A DNA stretch of 64,000 nt from Chryseobacterium sp. GVT01B (lineage in GTDB: Bacteria > Bacteroidota > Bacteroidia > Flavobacteriales > Weeksellaceae): NCBI RefSeq assembly GCF_019970045.1, contig NZ_JAHXYI010000009.1, forward strand, positions 116,701 through 180,700. The letters are read 5' to 3'. The translations under genes were made by a program, and so were the position numbers. Shown piece after piece: positions 1 to 9,000 of this stretch (positions within the stretch are counted from its first letter, which is position 1; the number at the start of each line of letters is the position of its first letter). Below the pieces are notes generated by a model that saw only the letters and a program-made list of their open reading frames with translations, did not search any database and was not told where the DNA came from.

Positions 1-1667
1 CCTATTCCGGAAACATTATAAGAATAGCCATTATCATTAGTCCCTGATCCCCCTTCTGTCAATAAATAATACCAGTGATTTAACACTCCGGAATTAGTAT
101 GAACACCACATTTATCATTCGTGCTATCAGGTGTTGCACACCCCGTAGTGGTGGCATCTTTCCAATATTGTCCCAAATAAGTATCAGGTTGGTTAAATAA
201 TTTAGGATTAACAAAAGATCTTACTCCATCCGGTTGAGACAGTACAAAATCTTCACCCATGACCCATCTTTGCTTTTCCGGTGCCATTTTAGCTTCCACT
301 GTTGCTCCCCAAATATCTGCAAATCCCTCATCTAAGGCTCCGGACTCTCTTTCATATACAAGATTTCCAAATGCCGTATCCACACCATGACCAAATTCAT
401 GAGCATCAACATCAAGTCCTGTTACAATATCAAAATTCAATGATGTGTTAGGCTGACCACCATTACCAATGAACATATAACCTCCGGAAAAGCTAGGATT
501 TAAAGTAGCTAAACTTACCCACGCAGCATTATAAGGTGTACCGCTAATAGTCGGATGAATGAAAGATCTTACCTGTGAATTCTGATTATCAAATCCGTTT
601 CTGTTATATTCGGTCTTAAAAAAATCATAGACTTTGGAAAATGCCCAATGTGTTTCCAGAGCTCCATCATCTTTCGTTGCCGCATACTCAGCACTTGTCC
701 AATTGTTATCTGTGTCTATGTATTTTGTAGCTGATGATTCTGCCAGGTCAGGCCCCAAAAACAAGGTCGCAAAAAGAAGATTAGTAGCTTCTCCTCCTGT
801 ATAATTTAAAGTTTTAACAAATCTGGAGCTATCATTTAATTCATAGCCATTTGCAGCTTGTAATGTTTCTATTTGTCGGGAACCACTATATCTTGTCTGG
901 GCTGTACCTTGGGTAAAAAAAGGTATAACAGTTCTGGATGAAGAAATTTCCTGCTTTTTATTTAATTCTGCCAGATTACTAATATAGTCTGTTTGTTCTT
1001 TATTTAATACTGTGGTTTTTGCTTGATGTGTCTTAAGAATCCCTTCTTTTTTCAGAACATCTCCTGTAACTGCATCTATATAAATCTTTTCAACATCACC
1101 AGGTTTTATTGAGACAAGACTAAATACATAAGCAAACCGATCTGCTGTACCTGAAATATCTTTAGCCAGAACAACCAAGGTATTATAAGGAGTTTTATCT
1201 TTAAACTCATCAGGTAATTGGTAGCTGTTTCCTAATTGAGCCAATCCAATTTTGTAAATTTCATCAGGACTTTTAATTGATGACTTTCCGGATGGAATGT
1301 CTATTGGGCTAAAATCCCCGTTCATAGAAGTAATAAATCCATTTTTTGAATGAATTGTATAAGATTTATGAGCTACTTCTACTTCGTTGAAATATTGTTT
1401 ATAGAAATCATGCTGCCCTCCCCAAAGATCAGTTTCAGATTTTATTTTCTTCAGAGTGTTGATTGTTCCATCCAGTTTTGTAATTTCCTTAAGCAAACTT
1501 TCAGTATTTTCTAAAGGAATTTTAGATTCTGGTTTAAATGAAATAAACCTAATCATTCCTGAACCATTAACTCTCTTTGTATCAACATACTCGGATTTAA
1601 GATAATGCTGAGCAATACATAATGAACTTAGTGTCAATGCAACACTTAAAAATAATTGTTTTTTCAT
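1..1667 (-). CDS. M4 (thermolysin-like) secreted metallopeptidase, C-terminus cut off by window edge
   Basis: Reading the minus strand from ATG at 1667 gives an open frame of about 555 residues that runs off the window start. It opens with a signal peptide (MKKQLFLSVALTLSSLCIAQ), followed by a propeptide-like region and a zinc protease core. The HEFGH motif lies at about residues 423-427, followed by ESGALDEGFADIWGA carrying the third zinc-ligand Glu, then CGVHTNSGVLNHWYYLL, which matches the M4 substrate/transition-state His region. Together these place it in the thermolysin family: an exported neutral endopeptidase made as a proenzyme. In this phylum such proteases often end in a T9SS sorting domain, but that part is outside the window. 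It diverges from the small peptide gene at 1957. Confidence 0.93.
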   Translation of the reverse strand, partial: MKKQLFLSVALTLSSLCIAQHYLKSEYVDTKRVNGSGMIRFISFKPESKIPLENTESLLKEITKLDGTINTLKKIKSETDLWGGQHDFYKQYFNEVEVAHKSYTIHSKNGFITSMNGDFSPIDIPSGKSSIKSPDEIYKIGLAQLGNSYQLPDEFKDKTPYNTLVVLAKDISGTADRFAYVFSLVSIKPGDVEKIYIDAVTGDVLKKEGILKTHQAKTTVLNKEQTDYISNLAELNKKQEISSSRTVIPFFTQGTAQTRYSGSRQIETLQAANGYELNDSSRFVKTLNYTGGEATNLLFATLFLGPDLAESSATKYIDTDNNWTSAEYAATKDDGALETHWAFSKVYDFFKTEYNRNGFDNQNSQVRSFIHPTISGTPYNAAWVSLATLNPSFSGGYMFIGNGGQPNTSLNFDIVTGLDVDAHEFGHGVDTAFGNLVYERESGALDEGFADIWGATVEAKMAPEKQRWVMGEDFVLSQPDGVRSFVNPKLFNQPDTYLGQYWKDATTTGCATPDSTNDKCGVHTNSGVLNHWYYLLTEGGSGTNDNGYSYNVSGI

Positions 1668-1956
1668 ATTTTCATTTTTTAGTCTTCAAAAATGAAAAAC
1701 CCATCACAAAAAAACAATCTTAACGGCACAAAAATCAAATAAATGCCACAAATACCATTAAATAAATAAAAAATGATAAAAAAATTAAATATAAATACAG
1801 AAAACAATTGAATAATATTTAGTGTTCTTCAATTATATAGAACATAACTTTTTATTTTTTAACCACTTATACATTCAAATAATTCCATATATTTAGAAAT
1901 ACATAATTGCGGTATCCGAAAAGCATATAGAGTAGGAAAAAACTAAAACTAAAACC

Positions 1957-2145
1957 ATGAAAAATTTAAAAAAAGTCTCAAGAAATGAGCTAAGAACCAT
2001 CAAAGGAGGATACAGAAGCTGTATAGACGGCTGTAGCATGGAGCTCGGAGAAATGTGTTGCAGCGGTGTATGCAGAATTGGAGTAATTATTCCTAGTACC
2101 GACCCTAATCTGCCTGACCTTATGGTATGCCCTAAAAAACCTTAG
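1957..2145 (+). CDS. Double-glycine leader, Cys-rich bacteriocin-like peptide precursor
   Basis: This is a 62-residue peptide. Residues 1-18 (MKNLKKVSRNELRTIKGG) form a leader of the type seen in Bacteroidota natural-product/bacteriocin-like precursors, ending in the GG cleavage site used by C39-type peptidase transporters. The predicted 44-residue core holds six cysteines (C22, C26, C34, C35, C39, C58), including an adjacent CC pair, which suggests disulfides or another modification. No transporter, maturase or immunity gene is adjacent. The gene stands alone between the divergent M4 protease and a strong convergent terminator. Target and activity are unknown; a secreted signalling or antimicrobial peptide is the inference. 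Confidence 0.75.
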   Translation: MKNLKKVSRNELRTIKGGYRSCIDGCSMELGEMCCSGVCRIGVIIPSTDPNLPDLMVCPKKP

Positions 2146-2155
2146 TATGAACAAT

Positions 2156-2187
2156 AAAAAAACGCTGGACCAAAATCCAGCGTTTTT
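2156..2187. terminator. Bidirectional terminator between peptide gene and rpsB
   Basis: The 7-bp stem CGCTGGA (2163-2169) pairs with TCCAGCG (2176-2182). It is flanked by an A-run on the left and a T-run on the right, so it can serve the plus-strand peptide gene and the minus-strand ribosomal operon. Confidence 0.85.
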
Positions 2188-2210
2188 CCTATATTAAAGA
2201 AAATCTTTAA

Positions 2211-2972
2211 TTATTCTGCATCGAAGTCAGCATCTTTATCAGCAGATACTACTTCTCCTTCTTCTTTAGATTTTTCTTTATCAGCTTTTCTTTGAGACTG
2301 ACCTTCTTTGATAGATTCTGAAACAATGCTCAAGATCATATCGATAGATTTAGAAGCATCATCGTTTCCTGGGATAACGAAGTCAACTTTTCTAGGGTCA
2401 GAGTTTGTATCAACAATACCGAAAACTGGAATACCTAATTTCTTAGCTTCAGTTACAGCGATGTGTTCTCTCAAGATATCTACAACAAAGATTGCAGAAG
2501 GAAGACGAACCATGTCAGAGATAGAACCTAAGTTCTTTTCTAAGTTAGCTCTTTGTCTGTCAACTTGTAATCTTTCTTTTTTAGATAAAGTTTCGAACGT
2601 ACCGTCTTTTTTCATTTTGTCGATAGCATTCATCTTCTTTACAGCCTTTCTGATAGTAACGAAATTCGTTAACATACCTCCTGGCCATCTTTCTGTAATA
2701 TAAGGCATATTAAGTTCAGAAGCGTGTTTTGCAACAACTTCTTTCGCTTGCTTCTTAGTAGCTACGAAAAGAACTTTTTTACCTGCAGAAGTTAATTTTT
2801 CTAAAGCGCTGCAAGCTTCATCTAATTTAACTGCTGTTTTATGTAAGTCTACAATGTGAATACCGTTTTTCTCCATAAAAATGTATGGAGCCATATTTGG
2901 GTTCCACTTTCTAGTCATGTGACCGAAGTGTACGCCAGCCTCTAAAAGGTCTTTTACATTTGCTTTTGCCAT
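2211..2972 (-). CDS. rpsB: 30S ribosomal protein S2
   Basis: This is a 253-residue S2 protein of the small ribosomal subunit, needed for S1 binding and late 30S assembly. It shows the typical start (LLEAGVHFGHMTRKWNPNMAPYI), the WPGGMLTNF segment and the VVDILREHIAVTEAKKLGIPVFGIVDTNSDP stretch, and it has an acidic C-terminal tail. It is the third gene of a minus-strand rplM-rpsI-rpsB series, 183 bp after rpsI. A terminator follows it. The elongation factor Ts gene, which often follows rpsB in bacteria, is not here. Confidence 0.98.
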   Translation of the reverse strand: MAKANVKDLLEAGVHFGHMTRKWNPNMAPYIFMEKNGIHIVDLHKTAVKLDEACSALEKLTSAGKKVLFVATKKQAKEVVAKHASELNMPYITERWPGGMLTNFVTIRKAVKKMNAIDKMKKDGTFETLSKKERLQVDRQRANLEKNLGSISDMVRLPSAIFVVDILREHIAVTEAKKLGIPVFGIVDTNSDPRKVDFVIPGNDDASKSIDMILSIVSESIKEGQSQRKADKEKSKEEGEVVSADKDADFDAE

Positions 2973-3119
2973 GTTTTCTGTTTTTGTTAGTTTACTTTCC
3001 GTCTTTTAAACAATCAACAACTTCTTTAGATGGGAGAAGCGTTTGGATGCTAAACGTAACGGGCAATTTTTTTGTTTAGATAAATAGATTTTAGATAAAA
3101 GACAACAGACCGAAAAAAT

Positions 3120-3154
3120 TCTGAAATCTGAGATCTTGAATCTGAAGTCTGAAA
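3120..3154. repeat. Five tandem degenerate heptamers (TCTGAAA type)
   Basis: Five 7-nt units stand in exact register: TCTGAAA, TCTGAGA, TCTTGAA, TCTGAAG, TCTGAAA. They lie immediately downstream of the rpsI stop codon, inside the rpsI-rpsB spacer. Similar 7-nt arrays with other sequences occur at 30100 and 45164. Confidence 0.8.
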
Positions 3155-3155
3155 A

Positions 3156-3542
3156 TTAACGTTTTGAGAATTGGAATCTCTTTCTTGCTTTTTTCTGACC
3201 TGGCTTCTTTCTTTCCACCATTCTTGCGTCTCTTGTAAGTAAACCAGCTGGTTTCAATGCTAATCTGAATTCAGCGTTGATTTCGCATAAAGCTCTTGAA
3301 ATACCTAATCTGATAGCTTCTGCCTGACCTGTATTACCACCACCGAATACGTTTACGGTAACGTCATACTGACCAACAGTCTCAGAAAGGATAAACGGTT
3401 GGTTTAATTTGTAAACCATCACGTCTGTAGAGAAATATTCTTTAGCATCTTTACCGTTTACTGTAATAACACCAGAACCTGGTCTTACATAAACTCTTGC
3501 TACAGAAGTTTTTCTTCTTCCGATTTTGTGAACTATAGACAT
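3156..3542 (-). CDS. rpsI: 30S ribosomal protein S9
   Basis: This is a 128-residue S9 protein whose C-terminal tail reaches the tRNA-binding face of the 30S P site. It has the family N-terminus (IGRRKTSVARVYV.PGSG), the GGGNTGQAEAIRLGISRAL block and the basic C-terminus KKPGQKKARKRFQFSKR. It starts 6 bp after rplM, the conserved L13-S9 operon pair. A heptamer array follows its stop codon in place of a tight junction with rpsB. Confidence 0.98.
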   Translation of the reverse strand: MSIVHKIGRRKTSVARVYVRPGSGVITVNGKDAKEYFSTDVMVYKLNQPFILSETVGQYDVTVNVFGGGNTGQAEAIRLGISRALCEINAEFRLALKPAGLLTRDARMVERKKPGQKKARKRFQFSKR

Positions 3543-3548
3543 AATTAA

Positions 3549-4004
3549 TTATTTAAATTCGTTAACATTAATTGTTTTAGGCTGTTGAGCTTCATGTTTG
3601 TGCTCAGTTCCTTCATATAAATAAAGGTTCTTAAGGATAGCAGCTCCTAATCTGTTTTTAGGTAACATACCTTTTACAGACTTCTCTAATACCTTTAAAG
3701 AATCTTTCTTTTGAAGTTCAGCCGCAGTCATAGACTTCTGTCCACCAGGGTATCCTGTATGCCAGATATAAGTCTTATCAGCCCACTTGTTTCCGGAAAG
3801 TGTAATTTTCCCAGCATTCAAAACGATCACGTTATCACCACAATCTACGTGAGGTGTAAAGTTCGTTTTGTGCTTACCTCTCAAAATCTTTGCAACCGTA
3901 GAAGCTAATCTACCTAACGGCTGTCCTTCAGCGTCTACCACAACCCATTCTTTATTCGCAGTAGCTTTGTTCGCTGAAACAGTTTTGTAACTTAATGTAT
4001 TCAC
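3549..4004 (-). CDS. rplM: 50S ribosomal protein L13
   Basis: This is a 151-residue L13, an early-assembling 50S protein. Recognisable segments are WVVVDAEGQPLGRLAS near the N-terminus, ILRGKHKTNFTPHVDCGDNVIVLNA, and KGMLPKNRLG with a basic region near the C-terminus. It is the first gene of the minus-strand ribosomal operon, with a clear Bacteroidota promoter about 50 nt upstream. A short hairpin (ACCC at 4044-4047 on the minus transcript with GGGGT after a 4-5 nt loop) would sit at the very 5' end of the mRNA; whether it regulates translation is unknown. Confidence 0.98.
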   Translation of the reverse strand: MNTLSYKTVSANKATANKEWVVVDAEGQPLGRLASTVAKILRGKHKTNFTPHVDCGDNVIVLNAGKITLSGNKWADKTYIWHTGYPGGQKSMTAAELQKKDSLKVLEKSVKGMLPKNRLGAAILKNLYLYEGTEHKHEAQQPKTINVNEFK

Positions 4005-4050
4005 ACGTTTTAGTTAAAGATTAAACATAATTTACCCCTAAAAGGGTGTG

Positions 4051-4080
4051 CAAAGGTACAAATTATTTTTGTAACCCAAA
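4051..4080 (-). promoter_or_regulatory. Promoter of rplM-rpsI-rpsB
   Basis: On the minus strand TTTG (4080-4077) is followed after 18 nt by TACCTTTG (4058-4051). This fits the Bacteroidota sigma-A consensus TTTG-N19-TAnnTTTG and precedes rplM by about 45 nt. Confidence 0.8.
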
Positions 4081-4323
4081 AACATATTTTATTTTATCTA
4101 TATAATCGGGTCTACACACCCCTATATCAATAGATTTTAACACTATTATAATTTTGGCATGTATCTTGTAAATTGTTGTCGCGATGAAAAAAAACGCCTG
4201 GAAGATTCTAGAAACACAAATGAAACAGCAAAGAGTTTATTCCCTCAACTCTTTCTTTTATTAAGTTTACTTTAAAGATTTCCGCAAAACACATTAATAT
4301 AATTACAGTTTCATTGAAATAAT
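4081..4323. other. Non-coding spacer between ribosomal operon and DUF3667 gene
   Basis: The spacer is AT-rich. The only open frame seen is a 26-codon one at 4184-4264 on the plus strand, with no recognisable features, and it is not called as a gene. The spacer ends in a TATATTTG promoter element for the next gene. Confidence 0.5.
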
Positions 4324-4331
4324 TATATTTG
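4324..4331 (+). promoter_or_regulatory. -7 element TATATTTG of the DUF3667 gene
   Basis: An exact TAnnTTTG match lies 22 nt before the ATG at 4354. No exact TTTG -33 element is present. Confidence 0.55.
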
Positions 4332-4353
4332 CGTTAATCATATTCCATAATTC

Positions 4354-5466
4354 ATGAGCCACGGAAAACTAAGAGATGATAAAACCTGCCTGAACTGCGG
4401 ACATCAGGTTGATGAAAGGTTTTGCCCCCACTGCGGACAAGAAAACATTGAAAGCAGACAACCCTTTCATTTTCTCTTTACTCATTTTATTGAGGATTTC
4501 ACCCATTATGACGGACAGTTCTGGAAAACCATGCAATATCTGTTTACCCGTCCGGGGACCCTTACCAAAGAATATCTGGCAGGTAAAAGACAACTGTATG
4601 TTGCTCCTGTAAAGCTGTATATATTCATAAGCTTCATTACATTCTTTCTACCTAACATCTTACCTCACGCGAAAGAGGAAGCAGAAAGACCCAGCCATAA
4701 TAAAGTAGAAACAAAGTCAAAAAAACAGAAAGAACTCCCCAAAGACATTGTAAAAGATTTGCAAAAAGAAGGAGTTTTATCTCATGAAGCTGCAGCGGCT
4801 ACTCAGAAAGCGCTGGATACTCTAAAAGCTGCAGATACTTTAAAGATAAAAGATGTTGAAGCAAAAAAGGAACTCTTTGACCGTACATTTGATACTAAAG
4901 AAGCATCTCTTATGAATGCTAATACTCTGAAACAGTACGATTCTATTCTTGCAAAAGACAAAACAGGGATTTATACATTAATGAGACCAATTGCCAAGAA
5001 AGGATTTGCTTTAAAAGACGAAGGATACAGTAAACATCAGATTTGGGAAAAATATAAGGAAAACTTTATTCATACAATTCCCAAAGCATTATTTGTATAT
5101 CTTCCCATATTCGCATTCTTTTTATGGCTGTTTCACAACAAAAAGAAATGGTGGTACTTTGATCACGGTATATTTACCCTTCACTACTTCTCTTTCCTTT
5201 TATTAGGAATATTGATATTTATAGTGGGAGAAAAGATAGTAAGCTATCTGCCGGACAGTAATTGGCTTACCCTATTATATGTCTTAGCCTGTTTAGGACT
5301 ATCTGCCTATATGACGATCTATTTCTTTGTTGCCCACCACAGAGTATATGAAACAAAAAAAAGAACGAGTATACTAAAAGGATTGCTACTATTTATTATC
5401 AACTATATCGGATTACTCCTGATGTTTATGGTATTGATGTACCTAAGTTTTATTATGCTTCACTAA
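4354..5466 (+). CDS. DUF3667-type zinc-ribbon membrane protein
   Basis: This 370-residue protein has an N-terminal zinc ribbon made of two CxxC knuckles (CLNCG and CPHCG, residues about 13-32). A conserved block follows with FIEDFTHYDGQFWKTMQYLFTRPG and EYLAGKRQLYVAPVKLYIF, the signature of DUF3667 proteins common in Bacteroidota. There is one membrane segment at about residues 88-104, a charged Lys-rich central region predicted to be helical, and three or four hydrophobic helices in the last 130 residues. The function of the family is unknown. The stop codon overlaps that of the convergent gene on the other strand by 4 bp. Confidence 0.85.
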   Translation: MSHGKLRDDKTCLNCGHQVDERFCPHCGQENIESRQPFHFLFTHFIEDFTHYDGQFWKTMQYLFTRPGTLTKEYLAGKRQLYVAPVKLYIFISFITFFLPNILPHAKEEAERPSHNKVETKSKKQKELPKDIVKDLQKEGVLSHEAAAATQKALDTLKAADTLKIKDVEAKKELFDRTFDTKEASLMNANTLKQYDSILAKDKTGIYTLMRPIAKKGFALKDEGYSKHQIWEKYKENFIHTIPKALFVYLPIFAFFLWLFHNKKKWWYFDHGIFTLHYFSFLLLGILIFIVGEKIVSYLPDSNWLTLLYVLACLGLSAYMTIYFFVAHHRVYETKKRTSILKGLLLFIINYIGLLLMFMVLMYLSFIMLH

Positions 5467-5795
5467 TTTCTAAGGGATTTATTTCCTCTGAAGCTTGCAA
5501 ATAAATAATAGGCAACGAAAACGGTAGAAAATTTCAGGATAGACGGAATTGCCAATTCAAGATTAAAAATTAAAGTTCCTGCCAGAACAAGAATTCCCAT
5601 TCCTACAAATGACAGTCCTAATTTCTTAGGCAGTGAAAAATTGGGTGTATCCAGGTAATAAGCAAGCCCCCAGGCAGAACCAAAGGCAACAGCATAATAA
5701 ATATCAAGTCCGATATTCTCTGAACTTAAAAAGAAATAATTGATCAGGAAGCTAATTACGGTTCCTAATCCGAAGTACATCAAAGCTTTTTGCAT
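5463..5795 (-). CDS. Small four-helix membrane protein of unknown function
   Basis: This 110-residue, very hydrophobic protein has about four predicted membrane helices (residues about 3-22, 31-48, 60-78, 85-101) and a short basic tail (RGNKSLRN). There is no signal peptide cleavage site and no catalytic motif. I do not recognise the family. It is convergent with and overlaps the DUF3667 gene by 4 bp at the stop codons. The only support is an intact frame with membrane-protein composition. Confidence 0.65.
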   Translation of the reverse strand: MQKALMYFGLGTVISFLINYFFLSSENIGLDIYYAVAFGSAWGLAYYLDTPNFSLPKKLGLSFVGMGILVLAGTLIFNLELAIPSILKFSTVFVAYYLFASFRGNKSLRN

Positions 5796-6010
5796 GTCTG
5801 TAAAAAATATTCTGCAAAAGTAGAGAATTTAATTTGAGAATGTAAAGATGAGTGTCCTGGAAAACGAAGTCACTGCAACTTGTTTTAACTCTGTGGGTTC
5901 ACAACTTTCCGGGTATCCAATCCAAAAAGGGGATATATAATTAAATAAATCCAATTAATCAATTGACAATCAAAAGAATAAAATCAAACACCCGGTTCTT
6001 TTTTTATTGT

Positions 6011-6018
6011 TATATTTG
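6011..6018 (+). promoter_or_regulatory. -7 element TATATTTG of icmF-like gene
   Basis: An exact TAnnTTTG match lies 27 nt before the ATG at 6046. Confidence 0.55.
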
Positions 6019-6045
6019 AAAACTTAGAAACTTTCTAGAATTTTT

Positions 6046-9000
6046 ATGGAAACCCAAAAATATACTCCAACCAACAAGGTAAGAATCGTAACTGCTGCCT
6101 CATTATTTGATGGGCATGATGCTGCGATCAATATTATGCGTCGTGTTATTCAGGGAACAGGATGCGAAGTGATCCATTTAGGACACGATAAATCAGCAGA
6201 GGAAGTTGTAAATACAGCAATCCAGGAAGATGCCAATGCTATTGCATTAACTTCATATCAGGGAGGTCACACAGAATATTTCAAATATATCTATGACCTT
6301 TTGAGAGAAAAAAATTCACCACAGATCAAAATTTTTGGCGGCGGTGGCGGTGTAATTCTTCCGGAAGAGATCAAGGACCTGATGTCTTATGGAATCGATA
6401 GAATTTATTCTCCGGATGACGGCCGTGAACTTGGACTTCAGGGAATGATTGACGATCTTGTACACAGATCAGATTTTGCGACAGGTAAAGAAGTAACTGC
6501 AAAAGACCTGGATACCATCAGCTTTGAAAACTCAACAAGTATCGCCAGCATTATCTCTGCTGTTGAAAACTTCTCAGAAGAAAAACCTGAGCTTGTAAAA
6601 GCGATTGACGAAAAGTCTAAAGATTTAACCATTCCAATTATTGGTATTACAGGTACCGGAGGAGCTGGTAAATCTTCTTTAACAGATGAATTGGTAAGAC
6701 GTTTCTTACGTTCAAATACTGATAAAAAAATCGCCATTATTTCTATTGACCCTTCCAAAAAGAAAACCGGAGGAGCTTTATTAGGAGACAGAATCCGTAT
6801 GAACGCAATCAACGATCCTAGAGTTTATATGCGTTCTATGGCCACCAGAGAAAATAACGTTTCCGTTTCACCATTCATTCATTCTGCATTGAACGTGTTG
6901 AAGCTGGCTCATCCTGATGTCATCATCCTTGAAACTTCAGGGATCGGACAGTCTGGTTCGGAAGTATCAGATTTTGCCGATGTTTCTATGTATGTAATGA
7001 CTCCTGAATACGGAGCGTCTACACAGCTGGAAAAAATCGACATGTTAGACTACGCGGATCTCGTAGCATTAAACAAATCTGACAAAAGAGGTGCTCTGGA
7101 TGCTCTTCAGGCAGTGAGAAAACAGTTCCAGAGAAACCACCTTCTATGGGAAAGTCCATTGGAAGACATGCCTGTATATGCTACAAAAGCATCTCAGTTT
7201 AATGACCACGGAACAACAGAACTATACAACAGATTAGTTTCTAAAGTAAACGAAAAATTTGCTGAATTAAAACTAAACGCTTTCGTAGAACAGGAAATTA
7301 CAGACGAAGTAACAATTATCCCTCCGAAAAGAGTTCGTTACCTTTCTGAAATCGTTGAAAACAATAAACAATACGACATCAATATTGAAAAACAGGCTGA
7401 ACTGGCCAGAACAATGTATCATATTGAAGGCGTAAAAAAAATAATTTCCAATGAGATTTTGGATGCTGAATATCAAAAGGCAGAAAAACATCTTCAACAG
7501 GAAAATATAGACTTCCTGAACACCTGGGATGATACGAAAAAAGCTTTCCAGGCAGAATTCTACTCTTATTTTGTAAGAGGAAAAGAGATCAAGGTGGAAA
7601 CTTCCACAGAATCTTTATCCCATTTGAGAATTCCAAAAATTGCATTACCAAAATACACTGACTGGGGTGATCTGATCAAATGGAAAGGACAGGAAAACCT
7701 TCCGGGAAGCTTCCCTTACACTGCAGGAATTTATCCGTTCAAGAGAACCGGTGAAGATCCGACAAGGATGTTTGCAGGAGAGGGAGGTCCTGAAAGAACA
7801 AACAGAAGATTCCATTATGTTTCTGCAGAAATGCCTGCAAAACGTTTATCTACAGCTTTTGACTCTGTAACGCTATACGGACAGGATCCTGCTTTACCAC
7901 CGGATATTTATGGTAAAATCGGAAATGCAGGGGTTTCTATCGCAACCTTGGATGATGCTAAAAAACTGTATTCCGGATTTGATCTGGTGAATGCACTGAC
8001 TTCAGTTTCTATGACCATCAATGGTCCTGCACCAATGCTACTGGCTTTCTTTATGAATGCAGCCATCGATCAGAATGTTGAAAAATATATCAAAGAAAAT
8101 GGTTTAGAAGCTAAAGTAGAGGCCAAACTTAAAGAGAAATTTGATGACAAAGGTTTAGAAAGGCCTAAATACAAAGGTGAACTTCCTCCATCCAATAATG
8201 GGTTAGGATTACAGCTTTTAGGATTAACGGGTGATGAAGTAATTCCTGCAGATGTATACGCAGAAATTAAAGCTAAAACAATTGCTACCGTTCGTGGTAC
8301 CGTTCAGGCTGACATCTTAAAAGAAGACCAGGCTCAGAATACCTGTATTTTCTCTACTGAATTTGCCCTTAGACTAATGGGTGACGTTCAGGAATATTTC
8401 ATCAGAGAGAAGGTAAGAAACTTCTATTCTGTGTCCATTTCGGGATATCATATTGCTGAAGCAGGAGCAAACCCTGTTTCTCAATTAGCATTTACACTGG
8501 CCAACGGCTTCACTTATGTGGAATATTACTTAAGCCGTGGAATGGACATCAATGATTTTGCACCAAACTTATCTTTCTTCTTTTCCAACGGTATCGACCC
8601 TGAGTATTCAGTAATCGGACGTGTAGCAAGAAGAATCTGGGCAAAAGCTATGAAATTAAAATACGGAGCTGACGAAAGAAGCCAGATGCTGAAATACCAC
8701 ATCCAGACTTCCGGACGTTCTCTTCACGCTCAGGAAATTGATTTCAATGACATCAGAACAACTCTTCAGGCGCTTTATGCGATCTATGATAACTGTAACT
8801 CACTTCATACCAATGCCTATGACGAGGCAATCACGACTCCTACTGAGCAATCGGTAAGAAGAGCGATGGCAATCCAGTTAATTATCAATAAAGAATTAGG
8901 ATTAGCTAAAAATGAGAATCCGCTTCAGGGATCATTTATCATTGAAGAATTAACAGATCTTGTGGAAGAAGCTGTATACACGGAATTTGACAGAATCACT

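Noticed and set aside
3120..3154. CRISPR-like or operator array
   Set aside because: The 7-nt contiguous degenerate units lack spacers; a microsatellite-like array explains it.
4184..4264. 26-codon frame (MKKNAWKILETQMKQQ...) in the spacer before the DUF3667 gene
   Set aside because: It is too short, has no leader or membrane pattern, and no clear promoter; chance is likely in AT-rich DNA.
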